Shown here: positions 10,519-21,694 of the stretch, in pieces
Layout of the letters: each line of letters begins with the position of its first letter
Position numbering within the stretch: position 1 is the stretch's first letter
Source of the DNA: Corynebacterium kroppenstedtii DSM 44385
GTDB lineage: Bacteria; Actinomycetota; Actinomycetes; Mycobacteriales; Mycobacteriaceae
Assembly: GCF_000023145.1 (NCBI RefSeq)
Contig: NC_012704.1
Span: 1,612,001-1,676,000 of the forward strand
Direction of reading: 5' to 3'
DNA length: 64,000 nt
Program-made: the position numbers and the translations under genes
The notes under the pieces: model-generated
Seen by the model: the letters and a program-made list of their open reading frames with translations, nothing else
Database searches by the model: none
Told to the model about the DNA's origin: nothing

Positions 10519-11364
10519 CTATAACACCGACTGGAGGAAAGCTTGGAGTCGATCTGACTTCGGGTTGTTGATCACGTCCTGCGGAGCGCCTTGCTCCACA
10601 ATCTGCCCTTCATCCATAAACACGACGTTATCGGCCATTTCGCGGGCGAATCCCATTTCGTGAGTCACCACGATCATGGTCATTCCACTCTCGGCAAGCT
10701 CTTGGAGAACCGTGAGAACTTCAGAGACCAACTCAGGGTCCAGTGCCGACGTCGGTTCGTCGAACAACATAATCTCTGGGTCCATAGCCAACGCACGCGC
10801 GATAGCAACACGCTGTTGCTGTCCACCGGACAATTCACCCGGATAGTGCGTCGCGCGATCCCCTAGTCCAACTCGTTCCAGGAGCTCAAGTGCCCGTTTC
10901 TTGGCCTTCTCTTTGGGCACACCTTTAACCCGGCGCGGCGCTTCCATGACATTTTCCAAGGCAGTCATGTGAGGGAAAAGGTTGAAACGCTGGAACACCA
11001 TCCCGATGCGGGAGCGCTGCCGGGAGATATCTTTCGCTTTCAAACGCTGGAGTCGCCCGTCGGAAAGGGGTTCTTGCTCATACCCCTGCAGCTCTCCATC
11101 GATCCGAATCGAACCTGCCTGGATTCGCTCCAGTTGGTTAACGCATCGCAGCAGAGTCGATTTTCCCGATCCTGATGGGCCGATGAGCACGGTGACGTCG
11201 CCGCGATTCACCGACAATGACACGTCTTTGAGGATTACCAGCTCACCGAAGGCTTTCCACAGACCGTCGATGACAACCAATGGCTCACCTGAACCGGCCG
11301 TAGCCGTGGACGCCGACGTCGTACTCGTCGATGTATTCTGATCCGGGTTTACGGGCTTACTCAC
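10519..11364 (-). CDS. Amino-acid ABC transporter ATP-binding protein (GlnQ type)
   Basis: ATPase of a polar-amino-acid uptake system, 281 residues. Walker [10 protein letters not shown] is at 62-70, the Q-loop is in [10 protein letters not shown], the signature LSGGQQQRV begins at 178 and Walker [11 protein letters not shown] is at 200-209. The first 27 residues are a Ser/Thr-rich extension. It overlaps the permease gene by four bases (stop/start overlap), so the two are translationally coupled. There is no periplasmic-binding-protein gene in or beside the pair; the substrate cannot be told from these two subunits. Confidence 0.93.
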   Translation of the reverse strand: MSKPVNPDQNTSTSTTSASTATAGSGEPLVVIDGLWKAFGELVILKDVSLSVNRGDVTVLIGPSGSGKSTLLRCVNQLERIQAGSIRIDGELQGYEQEPLSDGRLQRLKAKDISRQRSRIGMVFQRFNLFPHMTALENVMEAPRRVKGVPKEKAKKRALELLERVGLGDRATHYPGELSGGQQQRVAIARALAMDPEIMLFDEPTSALDPELVSEVLTVLQELAESGMTMIVVTHEMGFAREMADNVVFMDEGQIVEQGAPQDVINNPKSDRLQAFLQSVL

Positions 11365-12293
11365 TGTTCAACCTCCGGGATTTTGCTCAGTTTCGACGGG
11401 TCAGACGCCACTTTTTGGATTCGTTTGGAGCTACGGTTTTTATCAAAACCGCGGCCGAAGTATCGCTCGAGGAAGTACTGCCCAACCATAAGCACGCTGG
11501 TCACGACGAGGTACCACAGCGCCGCGACAATCAGCAGCGGGATCGGTGCATAGAGACGGTTGGCAATGGCATTTGTTGCGTACTGTAGATCCAGAGTAAA
11601 CGGAACGGCCAGAACCAGGGAGGTCGTTTTCAGCATGCCGATCGTTTCATTTCCGAGCGGCGGGATAATCACTCGCATCGCCTGCGGGATAATAATTCGA
11701 CGAAGGACGGTGCTGTGCTTCATTCCCAAGGCTCGGGCGGCCTCATGCTGGCCTTCGTCCACGCTCTCTAAACCGGATCGGACGATTTCGGCAAGGTAGG
11801 CACCCTCGTTAAAACCAAGCCCCAGTGTTGCAGCCCAAAACGCCGTGATGATGTCGGATGTATCGAATTTGAAGAACTCGGGGCCGAAGGGAACCCCCAT
11901 GGACAACTTCGGATACAGAACAGCCAGCAAACCCCAGAAAACTAACTGGGTGTAAACCGGGATTCCACGGAAAACGAAAATATAGGCCCAGGCAACGGAA
12001 CGAAGAACAGGATTCTCACTCTGCCGCATAATGGCCGCGGTCACAGCCAGCACAATACCGATCGCCATGGCCAGAACGGTCAGCAACAGGGTCCAGCCAA
12101 CACCTTTCACGACGTTCACGTCGCGGATGTAGTCGTTGACCACGTCCCACTGATAGTTGGTGTTTGTGATCAGGCCGTGGATGAACATCGCGACTAAGAC
12201 TGCAACGATGACAGCTGCAATCCATGTACCCGGATGGAAGACCCCACGTTCCCGGATTCGACCGGGAATAGGATCGGTGTGATGTGAAGCCAT
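11361..12293 (-). CDS. Amino-acid ABC transporter permease (HisM/GlnP type)
   Basis: Membrane subunit of 310 residues with about five or six hydrophobic segments. The EAA loop that contacts the ATPase is clear ([20 protein letters not shown]), and [16 protein letters not shown] is typical of the polar-amino-acid subfamily. It is a single permease and so would act as a homodimer. It is transcribed just before the ATPase. Upstream lie 268 non-coding bases with an AT-rich segment near 12355-12390 holding several AATATT/TAATAT elements and an ATGTT/AACAT dyad, probably the promoter and operator. Confidence 0.92.
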   Translation of the reverse strand: MASHHTDPIPGRIRERGVFHPGTWIAAVIVAVLVAMFIHGLITNTNYQWDVVNDYIRDVNVVKGVGWTLLLTVLAMAIGIVLAVTAAIMRQSENPVLRSVAWAYIFVFRGIPVYTQLVFWGLLAVLYPKLSMGVPFGPEFFKFDTSDIITAFWAATLGLGFNEGAYLAEIVRSGLESVDEGQHEAARALGMKHSTVLRRIIIPQAMRVIIPPLGNETIGMLKTTSLVLAVPFTLDLQYATNAIANRLYAPIPLLIVAALWYLVVTSVLMVGQYFLERYFGRGFDKNRSSKRIQKVASDPSKLSKIPEVEQ

Positions 12294-12482
12294 GTTGGTG
12301 TCTCTCGTTACGTGATCAGTGCGGGTACCTATCGAGGGGTCAGCCCACAGGTCGCAATATTATTGATGTTTGAACATATTATTACATCACCATCCCGAAG
12401 ACGAGGTCGGGCACTGGTGCGGATGCTTAACGAGCTTGCCGACGGCGGCCACGACGACGTTCCGTACGGTGGCCCAACCGAC

Positions 12483-12540
12483 TCCCCCGATTCACCGATT
12501 ACCGCTTGTCCCCCGACAAAAGGTCCCCCGAATCCCCCGA
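12483..12540 (-). repeat. Four G-run repeats (TCGGGGGA on the minus strand)
   Basis: TCCCCCGA occurs at 12483, 12509, 12524 and 12533. On the minus strand each copy is a run of five Gs. Two copies are flanked by short inverted arms (GAATC/GATTC and TTGTC/GACAA). The cluster lies between the DUF4233 stop and the ABC permease promoter. It may fold as a G-quadruplex or a set of small hairpins. Confidence 0.6.
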
Positions 12541-12561
12541 TTCCAAGCACGTCCCGCGAAC

Positions 12562-13053
12562 TTATGTGTGCTGGGTAGTTAGTAACCCGCGCTTCATCCG
12601 CTCAATCAAGTTCTTGCGCAGGTACACGATATACGCCCAAACGAGTGCGAAAACGATCCCCATCACACCCATTGCGGGATGAACAATGAACCCCACGATG
12701 GCAACAACCTGCAAAAGCAAGTCGACCCCCAGAGCCCACGACTTACCCTGCAGGAACGACATAACCAATAAGGCAACGCAAAATACGATCACCGACACGA
12801 TGTTGAAAGGCGTGTTATACGCGCCTTCGTCAACTCGGGCTACCACGGGGAGAACCAGTAAGAAGGTGATGAACTCCATGATCAAGGTTCCGGCCATCAC
12901 TCCCCGCAAACTTTTCAACGGGTCCTTCACCGGATCATGGCCGGGTCCTAGGGGGCCATACTCGATCGCGTCGTCGCCCTTGGCGCTCGGAAGCTGGTTG
13001 CCGTGCCGCTGGTTGCCGTCGCGACCCGAACCTGTTTCTCGTCGATCCACCAC
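12562..13053 (-). CDS. DUF4233 membrane protein
   Basis: Function unknown. The 163 residues comprise a hydrophilic N-terminus of about 45 residues, then four hydrophobic segments (beginning GVMAGTLIMEFITFLLVLP) and a short basic C-terminus. This matches the DUF4233 family found next to folC in mycobacteria and corynebacteria. Its GTG start shares one base with the folC stop (TAGTG), so it is translationally coupled to folC. Confidence 0.85.
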   Translation of the reverse strand: MVDRRETGSGRDGNQRHGNQLPSAKGDDAIEYGPLGPGHDPVKDPLKSLRGVMAGTLIMEFITFLLVLPVVARVDEGAYNTPFNIVSVIVFCVALLVMSFLQGKSWALGVDLLLQVVAIVGFIVHPAMGVMGIVFALVWAYIVYLRKNLIERMKRGLLTTQHT

Positions 13054-14669
13054 TACTCCGGTTCCTTTCCTAGCAGCGCACGCGCGCGGCCTGCTGAATA
13101 CACACTGCCCGTTATGACGACCCCTGTTCCAGCCAAGCCATAGCCTTCTTCCTCGCCTTCCTCTTCGGCCAGGGCAACAGCGTCTTCAATGGCGTCGGCC
13201 ATGGAGGCTGAAACGTGGACACGTTCATCGCCGAAAAGGGTGCGCGCGAGCTCAGCTAACTCGTCGACGGGCATAGCTCGTGGCGAATCAACCTCCGTGA
13301 CAACGATTTCATCGAATGTGTCGCGCAAGGTTTCCAACACACCGACGACATCTTTGTCTTGGAAGATGCTGACGATGCCGATGAGGCGTCGGAAAGAAAA
13401 GTCGTCGTGAAGGGTTTCTGCTAAAGCCCGGGCACCTTGGGGGTTATGGGTGGCGTCAACAAATACCGATGGCGAGGTTCGGATGCGCTCTAAACGGGCT
13501 GGTGAGCTGACGTTACCGAAGCCCTCGCGGACAGTGTTGATGTCCAATTGCCGTCCGCCTCCCGCGCCAAAGAAAGCCTCGACGGCGGCAAGCGCTGTTG
13601 CGGCATTCCGGGCCTGGTAGGCACCAGACAGCGGGAGGAAGATGTTTTCATATGTTCCACCGAGACCACGGATAGTTAAGGTCTGGCCGCCAACAGCCAC
13701 GGATCGTTCAACGACGCCATATTCACTCCCGGCGCGGGCCACCGATGCATCGACGGACACCGCTTGTTCCAGGATCACATTCATCGCGGCGGGGTCCTGC
13801 TCGGCGATAATGGCGACATTATCGGGTGGGGTCAGAAGGTCATCCTTGTCCCACCGAGACTTAATAATTCCCGCTTTTTCACCGGCGATTTCTTCAATGG
13901 TGTCGCCGAGGTATTCGGAGTGGTCCATTCCCACCGGGGTTATCACGGTCACGTCCCCGTGCACGACGTTGGTTGCATCCCAACGGCCACCCATGCCGAC
14001 CTCGACGACAGCCACGTCGACGGGAGCGTCGGCGAATGCAGCGAATGCCATCGTCGTGAGCACCTCAAAGGTGCTCATACGCGGTCCCCCCTCGTCCTCA
14101 GATCGGCGATCGACCATTTCGACGAAGGGCTTAATGGATTTCCAGGTCTGCACGAAGTCTGCAGGATGGATTGGTTCCCCATCGATGGCAATTCGTTCCG
14201 TCACTGACTGCAGGTGAGGGCTGGTGGTACGGCCGGTCCGCCGATGGAACGCACGAAGGAGGGATTCAATCATCCGAGTCACGGACGTTTTCCCATTCGT
14301 CCCCGCAACATGAATAGATGGGTATGCGTGCTGAGGATCCCCCAAAAGATCGAGGACCTGATGCATGCGATACAGGGTGGGATCAATTTTCGTCTCTGGC
14401 CAGCGCGAATTGAGCTGGTCTTCGACGTCCGCCAGTGCCTCGAGATCGTCCGGTGTGATGGTGCGGTGCACAACCTCTGGCTTTGTTTCGTCACTCAAGG
14501 GCAACGTCAGCCCGGCATCATCGACTTTGAGGTCATCGGAGATCGCGGCGTTAATGTCCTCCGGACTCAGTGATGCCGGATCGACTGAATTGCCCTCGAT
14601 CTTGTCGTGATGGGAATGGGGGATGCCCCCGTCGTTATCGAGGTCATCCTCGTCACGACCTGCCACCAT
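13053..14669 (-). CDS. folC: Folylpolyglutamate / dihydrofolate synthase
   Basis: Mur-ligase-like ATP enzyme that forms dihydrofolate and adds glutamates to folates. Of 538 residues, the first 70 or so are an acidic, poorly conserved extension (the family is usually about 450-510). Then come RMHQVLDLLGDPQ, the P-loop AGTNGKTSVTRMI at 122-134, TSPHLQSVTERI, the metal/ATP segment VGMGGRWDATNV, DHSEYLGDT and FVDATHNPQGA. It sits between valS and DUF4233, in the usual order. A start closer to the conserved region is possible. Confidence 0.95.
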   Translation of the reverse strand: MVAGRDEDDLDNDGGIPHSHHDKIEGNSVDPASLSPEDINAAISDDLKVDDAGLTLPLSDETKPEVVHRTITPDDLEALADVEDQLNSRWPETKIDPTLYRMHQVLDLLGDPQHAYPSIHVAGTNGKTSVTRMIESLLRAFHRRTGRTTSPHLQSVTERIAIDGEPIHPADFVQTWKSIKPFVEMVDRRSEDEGGPRMSTFEVLTTMAFAAFADAPVDVAVVEVGMGGRWDATNVVHGDVTVITPVGMDHSEYLGDTIEEIAGEKAGIIKSRWDKDDLLTPPDNVAIIAEQDPAAMNVILEQAVSVDASVARAGSEYGVVERSVAVGGQTLTIRGLGGTYENIFLPLSGAYQARNAATALAAVEAFFGAGGGRQLDINTVREGFGNVSSPARLERIRTSPSVFVDATHNPQGARALAETLHDDFSFRRLIGIVSIFQDKDVVGVLETLRDTFDEIVVTEVDSPRAMPVDELAELARTLFGDERVHVSASMADAIEDAVALAEEEGEEEGYGLAGTGVVITGSVYSAGRARALLGKEPE

Positions 14670-14743
14670 TCATACCTTCTTCCTTGTATCCCGCTTCGTT
14701 CTATGCCGTTCGTCCGCATTCACCAGGGTTTATCCCCAGGAAC

Positions 14744-17515
14744 TTATTCGAGGTCCGCCAACCGCGCTGAAATCCTGGCAACCTCTTCCTCGGCAATAGC
14801 TCGACGCTCACGGATCTTGTTCACCACGGCATCCGGCGCTTTCGTGAGGAAATTCTCGTTGGCCAGCTTCTTACCGGTGGTTTCCAGTTCCTTGTTCGCC
14901 GCTTTGAGGTCTTTTTCCATCCGCTTCCGCTCAGCGTCCTTATCGACGGTGTCGGAGGTGTCCAGTTCGACAGTAATCGTGGTTTGCGATAAGCGCAGTT
15001 CAATGGACGCCGTCGCAGAGAATCCGTCTGAGGGTTCATCGATACGAGCCAAATTACGGATGGCAGGTTCTTGTTCCTGAAGATCCGCAGCGGCGCAATC
15101 AACCCGCGCTGGTACCCGCTGTGACGGTTTCACACCCTGATCGGAACGGAAACGGCGGATTTCCGTCACCAATTTGATGAGGTCCTCCACACGACGTTGA
15201 GCAACGGGGTCGGCGTCGGCACCGTCTGTCGTCATCGACACATCAGGCCAGGAAGAAACAACCAGAGACTCTTTCTGCCCTTCCACACCACTGGTGAGCG
15301 CGGTCCACAATGTTTCTGTCACGTAAGGCATCGTCGGGTGGAGCAGCCGCAGAATGGTGTCCAGCACTCGGCCGATCACGCACTGAGTGGCCTGCCCGGT
15401 TGCATCATTGTCCTCGGGGTCGCGCGGAATCTGTGTCTTCGCGATTTCCAGGTACCAGTCACAGAACTCGTCCCACGTGAAGTGGTAGAGCGCCTCACTC
15501 GCCTTCGCGAATTCGTACTTGGCCAGGGACTTATCGACGTACTGACGGGTGGCCTCCAGGCGGTCCAGGATCCACCGGTCAGCGTCCGTGAGCGAGGAGC
15601 GCTCTGGCAACGGGCCAACCTGCGCGCCATTCATCAGCGCGAACCGGGTTGCGTTAAAGAGCTTCGTCGCAAAATTGCGCGAGGACTGCGCGGCGTCGCT
15701 ACCGAGCGGCAAATCTGTTCCCGGGTTTGTACCGCGAGCCAGCGTGAAGCGCAAAGCATCGGCGCCATAATCGCGCACCCAATCCATGGGATCAATGCCA
15801 TTGCCCAAGGACTTCGACATCTTCCGGCCCTGTTCATCGCGCACAAGACCGTGCAAGAAAATGTCCGTAAACGGTACCTGAGGACGGCCGTCCTTCGCCG
15901 TCGCACCCTGGCCATCATGAAGGGTTGAGTCCTCGAGGGTATCGGCATAGGTGGCGAACATCATCATTCTGGCCACCCAGAAAAACAGAATGTCATAGCC
16001 GGTGACCAGCACGGACGTCGGATAGAACTTGTCCAGATCCTTAGTGTGTTCCGGCCACCCCATCGTCGAGAACGGCCACAGGCCCGAGGAAAACCAGGTA
16101 TCTAACACATCGGGATCCTGATGCCAGCCCTCACCTGTTGGTGGTTCATCATCGGGGCCACAACAGACGACCTCACCGTCGGGGCCATACCAAATCGGAA
16201 TCCGGTGGCCCCACCACAGCTGGCGAGAAATACACCAATCGTGCATGTTGTCGACCCAATCGAACCAGCGGGGTGTCTGGCTTTCCGGATGGATGACGGT
16301 ATCACCGCTGCTTACTGCTTCAGATGCCATCTTGGCAAGGCCATCGACTTTAACCCACCACTGCTCGGACAAGCGTGGCTCGATGGCCTCCTTCGTGCGC
16401 TCGGAGTGGCCCACCGAGTGGACGTAGGGGCGGATCTCCTTCACAACCCGGCCCTGTTCCCGCAGCGCCTCCGTGATAGCCTTCCGCGCCTCATACCGAT
16501 CCATGCCATCGAACTGGGTTCCTGTGTCCGCAATATGCGCGGTCTTATCCAAGACCACGGGCATATCGAGGTGATGGCGCTGCCCCATCGCGAAGTCATT
16601 GGGGTCATGAGCAGGCGTGATCTTCACAGCACCCGTACCGAATTCAGGATCGACATAATCGTCGGCAATGACCTTCATCATGCGGCCTTCGATAAAGGGA
16701 TGCGGCAACTCTTTACCGACGAGATCTTTGTATCGATCATCGTCCGGGTGGACGGCAACCGCGACGTCGCCCAGCATCGTCTCAACACGCGTCGTCGCGA
16801 CAATGACGTGCGGCTCGTCGTCGTTGAGAGAACCGTAGCGGATGGAAACGAGCTCACCTTCATCGTCGGAGTACACGACCTCAATATCGGAGATCGCGGT
16901 CTCTAACTTCGGCGACCAATTCACCATTCGGTTCGCACGGTAAATTAATCCCTGATCATAAAGCTTCTTGAACATGGTCTGAACCGCACGTGAGAGTCCC
17001 TCGTCGAGGGTAAACCTCTCACGCGACCAGTCCAGAGAATCCCCCAAGGCGCGCATCTGGTTGCCGATTCTCTCGGCATAGTCTTTCTTCCACGACCACA
17101 CCTTGTCGACGAATTCCTCGCGGCCGTAATCGAAGCGATCCTTCCCCTCTGTCTCCTTGAGAAGCGCTTCAACCTTGGTTTGAGTGGCGATACCCGCGTG
17201 GTCCATGCCCGGGAGCCACAGAACCTCATAGCCTTGCATCCGCTTTTGGCGGGCGAGGGCATCCATAATCGTGTGGTCCAAAGCGTGCCCCATGTGCAAC
17301 TGCCCGGTCACATTCGGCGGTGGCAGAACAATGGAATAGGACGGCTTCGATGACGACGCATCCGCCGTGAAGTAGCCCTTGTTTACCCAGCTCTCATCGA
17401 GTTTCTTCTCAACATCCGCGGGATTCCACTGCTTAGGTAAGAGGTCTGCGCGGTTCGTCGTAGAGGATTTCGATGATGACGAGGAGCCTTGCGGCGTGTG
17501 ACGGGCTGAATTCAT
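14744..17515 (-). CDS. valS: Valyl-tRNA synthetase
   Basis: Class Ia synthetase, 923 residues. The HIGH motif appears as [20 protein letters not shown] as [11 protein letters not shown], and the CP1 editing domain is present (TRVETMLGD). The C-terminal coiled-coil tRNA arm ([19 protein letters not shown]) is complete. I chose the ATG at 17515 because TAGAAT (17523-17528) lies exactly seven bases before it, the geometry of a leaderless transcript. Another ATG ten codons upstream has no ribosome-binding site. Confidence 0.96.
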   Translation of the reverse strand: MNSARHTPQGSSSSSKSSTTNRADLLPKQWNPADVEKKLDESWVNKGYFTADASSSKPSYSIVLPPPNVTGQLHMGHALDHTIMDALARQKRMQGYEVLWLPGMDHAGIATQTKVEALLKETEGKDRFDYGREEFVDKVWSWKKDYAERIGNQMRALGDSLDWSRERFTLDEGLSRAVQTMFKKLYDQGLIYRANRMVNWSPKLETAISDIEVVYSDDEGELVSIRYGSLNDDEPHVIVATTRVETMLGDVAVAVHPDDDRYKDLVGKELPHPFIEGRMMKVIADDYVDPEFGTGAVKITPAHDPNDFAMGQRHHLDMPVVLDKTAHIADTGTQFDGMDRYEARKAITEALREQGRVVKEIRPYVHSVGHSERTKEAIEPRLSEQWWVKVDGLAKMASEAVSSGDTVIHPESQTPRWFDWVDNMHDWCISRQLWWGHRIPIWYGPDGEVVCCGPDDEPPTGEGWHQDPDVLDTWFSSGLWPFSTMGWPEHTKDLDKFYPTSVLVTGYDILFFWVARMMMFATYADTLEDSTLHDGQGATAKDGRPQVPFTDIFLHGLVRDEQGRKMSKSLGNGIDPMDWVRDYGADALRFTLARGTNPGTDLPLGSDAAQSSRNFATKLFNATRFALMNGAQVGPLPERSSLTDADRWILDRLEATRQYVDKSLAKYEFAKASEALYHFTWDEFCDWYLEIAKTQIPRDPEDNDATGQATQCVIGRVLDTILRLLHPTMPYVTETLWTALTSGVEGQKESLVVSSWPDVSMTTDGADADPVAQRRVEDLIKLVTEIRRFRSDQGVKPSQRVPARVDCAAADLQEQEPAIRNLARIDEPSDGFSATASIELRLSQTTITVELDTSDTVDKDAERKRMEKDLKAANKELETTGKKLANENFLTKAPDAVVNKIRERRAIAEEEVARISARLADLE

Positions 17516-17522
17516 GAGGTTC

Positions 17523-17528
17523 ATTCTA
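17523..17528 (-). promoter_or_regulatory. Putative -10 of valS (leaderless)
   Basis: TAGAAT followed by seven bases and the ATG at 17515, which would place the transcription start on the start codon. Confidence 0.5.
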
Positions 17529-17571
17529 AAACGGACCGAGGACATATGCGGTTTCGGGGCAACGACGGCAC

Positions 17572-17607
17572 AAGGCCCGACTCTTCCACCAGGGAGAGCC
17601 GGGCCTT
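17572..17607 (-). terminator. Terminator-like hairpin after mdh
   Basis: AAGGCCCG pairs perfectly with CGGGCCTT, and an inner CTCT(C)CC / GGAAGAG-type stem extends it. It lies about 70 bases after the mdh stop and before valS. The U-run is poor. Confidence 0.6.
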
Positions 17608-17676
17608 GAACAACCGGTTTTACAACGCGTAACGGGCGCCTATCAACCGTCTATCAGTCGTCGAGGACTGCCAGGG

Positions 17677-18732
<1,056 letters not shown>

Positions 18733-18756
18733 CTACTACTCGAGGGGTCAGTTGCC

Positions 18757-18925
18757 CGGAAAAGAGCTACGGAACGGTAGGTCCGCACGCCTCCAACGAT
18801 ACTCCTTGACGCGACCGCCCTGCATATACAGACCTGCGTAGACAGAGTTGTGTTGCGGTCGGGACCGTCCAGACCGCGCCTTCCCCACGGCAACAGTCGT
18901 GGCACCTACCATTCCGTAGGTTCTT
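18757..18925 (-). other. Paired palindromes / structured RNA candidate upstream of mdh
   Basis: Two 16-base arms at 18767-18782 and 18904-18919 are inverted copies with one difference. In minus-strand RNA that difference becomes a G-U pair, so all 16 positions pair. Each arm is itself a CTAC-N6-GTAG palindrome. Between them lie a CCACG/CGTGG hairpin (18885-18902) and GCGGTC (18855-18860), which can pair either with 18813-18818 or with 18872-18877. The minus-strand 3' arm is followed by CTCTTTT. It could be an RNA regulator or attenuator in the mdh leader, or a pair of operators for the neighbouring TetR protein. No coding potential is convincing here. Confidence 0.5.
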
Positions 18926-18934
18926 TCTTGGCAA

Positions 18935-19004
18935 GGGGGTAGTTGCACGCGTCGATCGTATAACGGTGGGCATTGATCGGGACGCTATGTACTTAACTAC
19001 CCCC
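18935..19004. promoter_or_regulatory. Nested inverted repeat with G5T/AC5 ends
   Basis: GGGGGTAGTT (18935-18944) and AACTACCCCC (18995-19004) are a perfect 10-base inverted repeat. Inside, GCGTC+GATC (18949-18957) faces GATC(GG)GACGC (18975-18985). The GGGGGT/ACCCCC ends resemble motifs bound by the corynebacterial regulator RamA as I remember them. A TATACG-like -10 on the minus strand lies between the arms. Confidence 0.45.
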
Positions 19005-19269
19005 GAATAAGGTCAGAAACGCTCGGCGAACTGGGATACACCAAGAGATAATGCAGAAAGTAAAAACTAATGTCTACGATTGTGTTGGTAATTATGGCAC
19101 CAGGTCGAGACCGTAACTGTTCCTCTACCACCGTTAGTCGATCAGCATCACTAGCACGTGGAGGTTGGGGGCGGACTGGATCATAAGCTCGTCGATAATG
19201 TGGATCATTCGATGAGGGATCAAGGAGCATGAGGCAACAGACTCAGCACGCCGCGAACTGAAGCCATAG

Positions 19270-20169
19270 ATGTCAACCCCGTTCGAAGTAATGAGTATGT
19301 CAACATCGCCTTTACACAACGACTCCCCCTCAGCACCCGACCTCATTTCCATCGATACCGGCCCTATCTCGAAGAACGCTGAGACCTCAGCCCCCGAGCA
19401 TGAGGAAATTCTCGACGCCGCGCTGACCGTTTTTTCTAACGTCGGCTATAACGAGGCTCGCCTGGAAAATATCGCGAGCGCATCCGGTGTCTCTAAACGG
19501 ATGATCCATTACTATTACGGCGACAAAAAAGGCCTTTACATGGAGTGCCTGCGCTATGCGGAAACGCTCCTCCACCCGAAGGCAGAGGATCTTATTCCTG
19601 ACAGTGACGTGCCGGTCGAGGCGATCCGGCAGCTCATTGACATCCTTGTGAAGAAGTTCTTTGCTGAGCCGCGGTCGGCCAGGATGTTAGCGATGGAAAA
19701 CCTGCTCGGGATACTCCCCCAAGATGCCGATGTCCACATCTTTTCCGGTTCACCCGCCGTTCTGCAGATCGGGCGACTGCTGATGAATGGCCAGGATCAC
19801 GGCGCATTCCGGCCAGGGGTGTCCGCGATCGATATCTACTTCATCATTTGCGCGTTAGCGACGTTTCCTGCGTATAACCAGTCGACCTTCCGGTCTATGT
19901 ACGACGTAGCTACCGGCGACGAAAGCAACCGGGATGGCATTAATGCGCTGATTCAAGATACTGTGATCAGCCTTTTGACGACGACGATGGCCACACGCGA
20001 GGGAGATTCCTACACCGTCACCACCGAACAGCTTCGCGCCAGCGAGCGGGAGAATACGCCACTATATGGCGATGGTGATCTGTTGGACGGCAGTGACGCG
20101 CCGGCGTCTAATGAGACCAATAGGTTCGACGAACAATTTGGTCCGTTCTCGGAGTTTTACCGCGACTGA
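19270..20169 (+). CDS. TetR-family transcriptional regulator
   Basis: DNA-binding repressor type, 299 residues. After a disordered N-terminus of about 40 residues, a TetR helix-turn-helix is visible at about 46-92 (ILDAALTVFSNVGYNEARLE, then SASGVSKRMIHYYYGDKKGL). The C-terminal ligand/dimer domain is unassigned, and the last 60 residues are polar. It is divergent from mdh across about 600 bases and convergent with clpX (64-base gap). A start at 19291 is possible; neither has a strong ribosome-binding site. Its target may be the palindromes upstream of mdh; this is inference from position. Confidence 0.88.
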   Translation: MSTPFEVMSMSTSPLHNDSPSAPDLISIDTGPISKNAETSAPEHEEILDAALTVFSNVGYNEARLENIASASGVSKRMIHYYYGDKKGLYMECLRYAETLLHPKAEDLIPDSDVPVEAIRQLIDILVKKFFAEPRSARMLAMENLLGILPQDADVHIFSGSPAVLQIGRLLMNGQDHGAFRPGVSAIDIYFIICALATFPAYNQSTFRSMYDVATGDESNRDGINALIQDTVISLLTTTMATREGDSYTVTTEQLRASERENTPLYGDGDLLDGSDAPASNETNRFDEQFGPFSEFYRD

Positions 20170-20233
20170 TTGAACGTGATACGTCGGCAACCATTTACGG
20201 GTTGAGGTGGCCGCCCTTTGAGAGCAACCGGCT

Positions 20234-21502
20234 TTACGCGGATTCCCTTTCCGCCTCCGTGGACGAAATCAGCCTCGGTTCAGCACCTTCTGTGACGCAT
20301 TCTTCTGAAATAACCACTTCGGTAACGTCCTCTGAGTCGGGGACCTCGAACATGACCGGTCCTAAGATCTCCTCCAAGATCGCCCTCAGGCCACGAGCCC
20401 CCGTACCGCGTTCGATGGCCTTGTCGGCAATGGCATTAAGCGCACCCTCCTCCATGGTCAGGGTTACGCCATCCATGTCGAGCAGCCTGCTGTACTGCTT
20501 GACCAGCGAGTTCTTTGGTTCGGTCAACACGCGAACCAGCGCTTCGCGGTCAAGATCATTGACGGTAGCGACGACCGGGAGACGCCCAATGAACTCAGGA
20601 ATTAACCCGAACTTCACCAGGTCTTCTGGCTGAACATAGGAGAACGCATCGAGTTCGTTTTCCTCTTTAGAGGACACATTCGCGCCGAATCCGAGCCCCT
20701 GCTTTCCGCGTCGCTCGCCAATGACTTTCTCCAAGCCCGCGAACGCACCGGCAACGATGAACAGGACATTCTTCGTATCGAGCTGGATAAATTCTTGGTT
20801 CGGATGCTTCCGGCCACCCTGCGGCGGGACCGAGGCCACCGTTCCTTCGAGAATTTTCAGCAGTGCCTGCTGAACACCCTCGCCTGAAACGTCCCTGGTA
20901 ATCGAGGGGTTTTCCGATTTGCGTGAAATCTTATCGACCTCGTCGATGTAAATGATTCCGCGCTGGGCACGATCGACGTCAAAGTCCGCAGCCTGGAGGA
21001 GCTTCAGAAGAATGTTCTCCACGTCTTCACCGACATAGCCGGCCTCCGTCAGGCTGGTTGCGTCGGTCATAGCGAAGGGAACGTCGAGCATGCGGGCCAG
21101 TGTTTGCGCCAGGTAGGTCTTGCCAGAACCGGTCGGGCCGAGCATGAGGATGTTGGACTTCGCGATCTCTATATCGTCGTCAGACTTATGGTGGTCATTC
21201 TCATCGGCTTGGATGCGCTTGTAGTGGTTGTAGACCGCCACGGCTAAAGTCCGCTTTGCGGCGTCCTGGCCGATGACGTAATCACCGAGAAAGTCGACGA
21301 TTTGCGATGGCTTGGGTAGCGCCTTGTCCGTCTTCTGCGCGGGTGAGTTATCGAATTCTTCTTCGATAATTTCATTGCACAGGTCGATGCATTCGTCGCA
21401 GATGTACACACCCGGGCCCGCGATAAGTTTGCGGACCTGTTTTTGGCTCTTTCCGCAAAAAGAGCACTTCAGGACATCGGCGCTTTCCTGCATACCTGCC
21501 AT
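20234..21502 (-). CDS. clpX: ATP-dependent Clp protease ATP-binding subunit ClpX
   Basis: AAA+ unfoldase that feeds substrates to ClpP, 422 residues. The N-terminal C4 zinc domain is intact (CSFC at 13-16, CDEC at 35-38). Walker A GPTGSGKT is at 122-129, Walker [10 protein letters not shown] near 186, and the ClpP-binding loop region is around GFGANVSS. The C-terminal tail is short and acidic. It lies downstream of clpP1-clpP2 but a strong hairpin separates them, so it is probably a separate transcript. Confidence 0.97.
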   Translation of the reverse strand: MAGMQESADVLKCSFCGKSQKQVRKLIAGPGVYICDECIDLCNEIIEEEFDNSPAQKTDKALPKPSQIVDFLGDYVIGQDAAKRTLAVAVYNHYKRIQADENDHHKSDDDIEIAKSNILMLGPTGSGKTYLAQTLARMLDVPFAMTDATSLTEAGYVGEDVENILLKLLQAADFDVDRAQRGIIYIDEVDKISRKSENPSITRDVSGEGVQQALLKILEGTVASVPPQGGRKHPNQEFIQLDTKNVLFIVAGAFAGLEKVIGERRGKQGLGFGANVSSKEENELDAFSYVQPEDLVKFGLIPEFIGRLPVVATVNDLDREALVRVLTEPKNSLVKQYSRLLDMDGVTLTMEEGALNAIADKAIERGTGARGLRAILEEILGPVMFEVPDSEDVTEVVISEECVTEGAEPRLISSTEAERESA

Positions 21503-21568
21503 AAATTCCCTTGACCCCTAACGACTTCGTAGGCGTACAACCGTTCATGGTTGTCTATCCGAGACCAA

Positions 21569-21616
21569 AGCCCAGAATAGCAGCGGAACTCGTCGATTCC
21601 GCGCTCATTCTGGGCT
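21569..21616 (-). terminator. Strong hairpin after clpP2
   Basis: AGCCCAGAAT (21569-21578) pairs perfectly with ATTCTGGGCT (21607-21616), and an inner GCGGAA/TTCCGC stem stacks on it. On the minus strand it is followed by TTTGG. It separates clpP1-clpP2 from clpX. Confidence 0.7.
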
Positions 21617-21694
21617 CGTTGTCATCTCATTATAAATCTGGGCAGCAAACCGGCGCTTCCGCTTCATAAACCCTGTTCGCGTCGGTGCTCCGCC

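Noticed and set aside
9577..10524. 315-residue open frame on the plus strand
   Set aside because: It spans the rne leader and the whole of ndk in antisense; there is no ribosome-binding site and no recognisable domain.
15197..15928. 243-residue open frame on the plus strand
   Set aside because: Antisense to valS, whose frame is fully conserved.
16121..16906. 261-residue open frame on the plus strand
   Set aside because: Antisense to the valS editing and catalytic region.
18757..19004. Known structured RNA such as 4.5S RNA, RNase P RNA, tmRNA or a cobalamin riboswitch
   Set aside because: None of the conserved cores I know of these RNAs is present.
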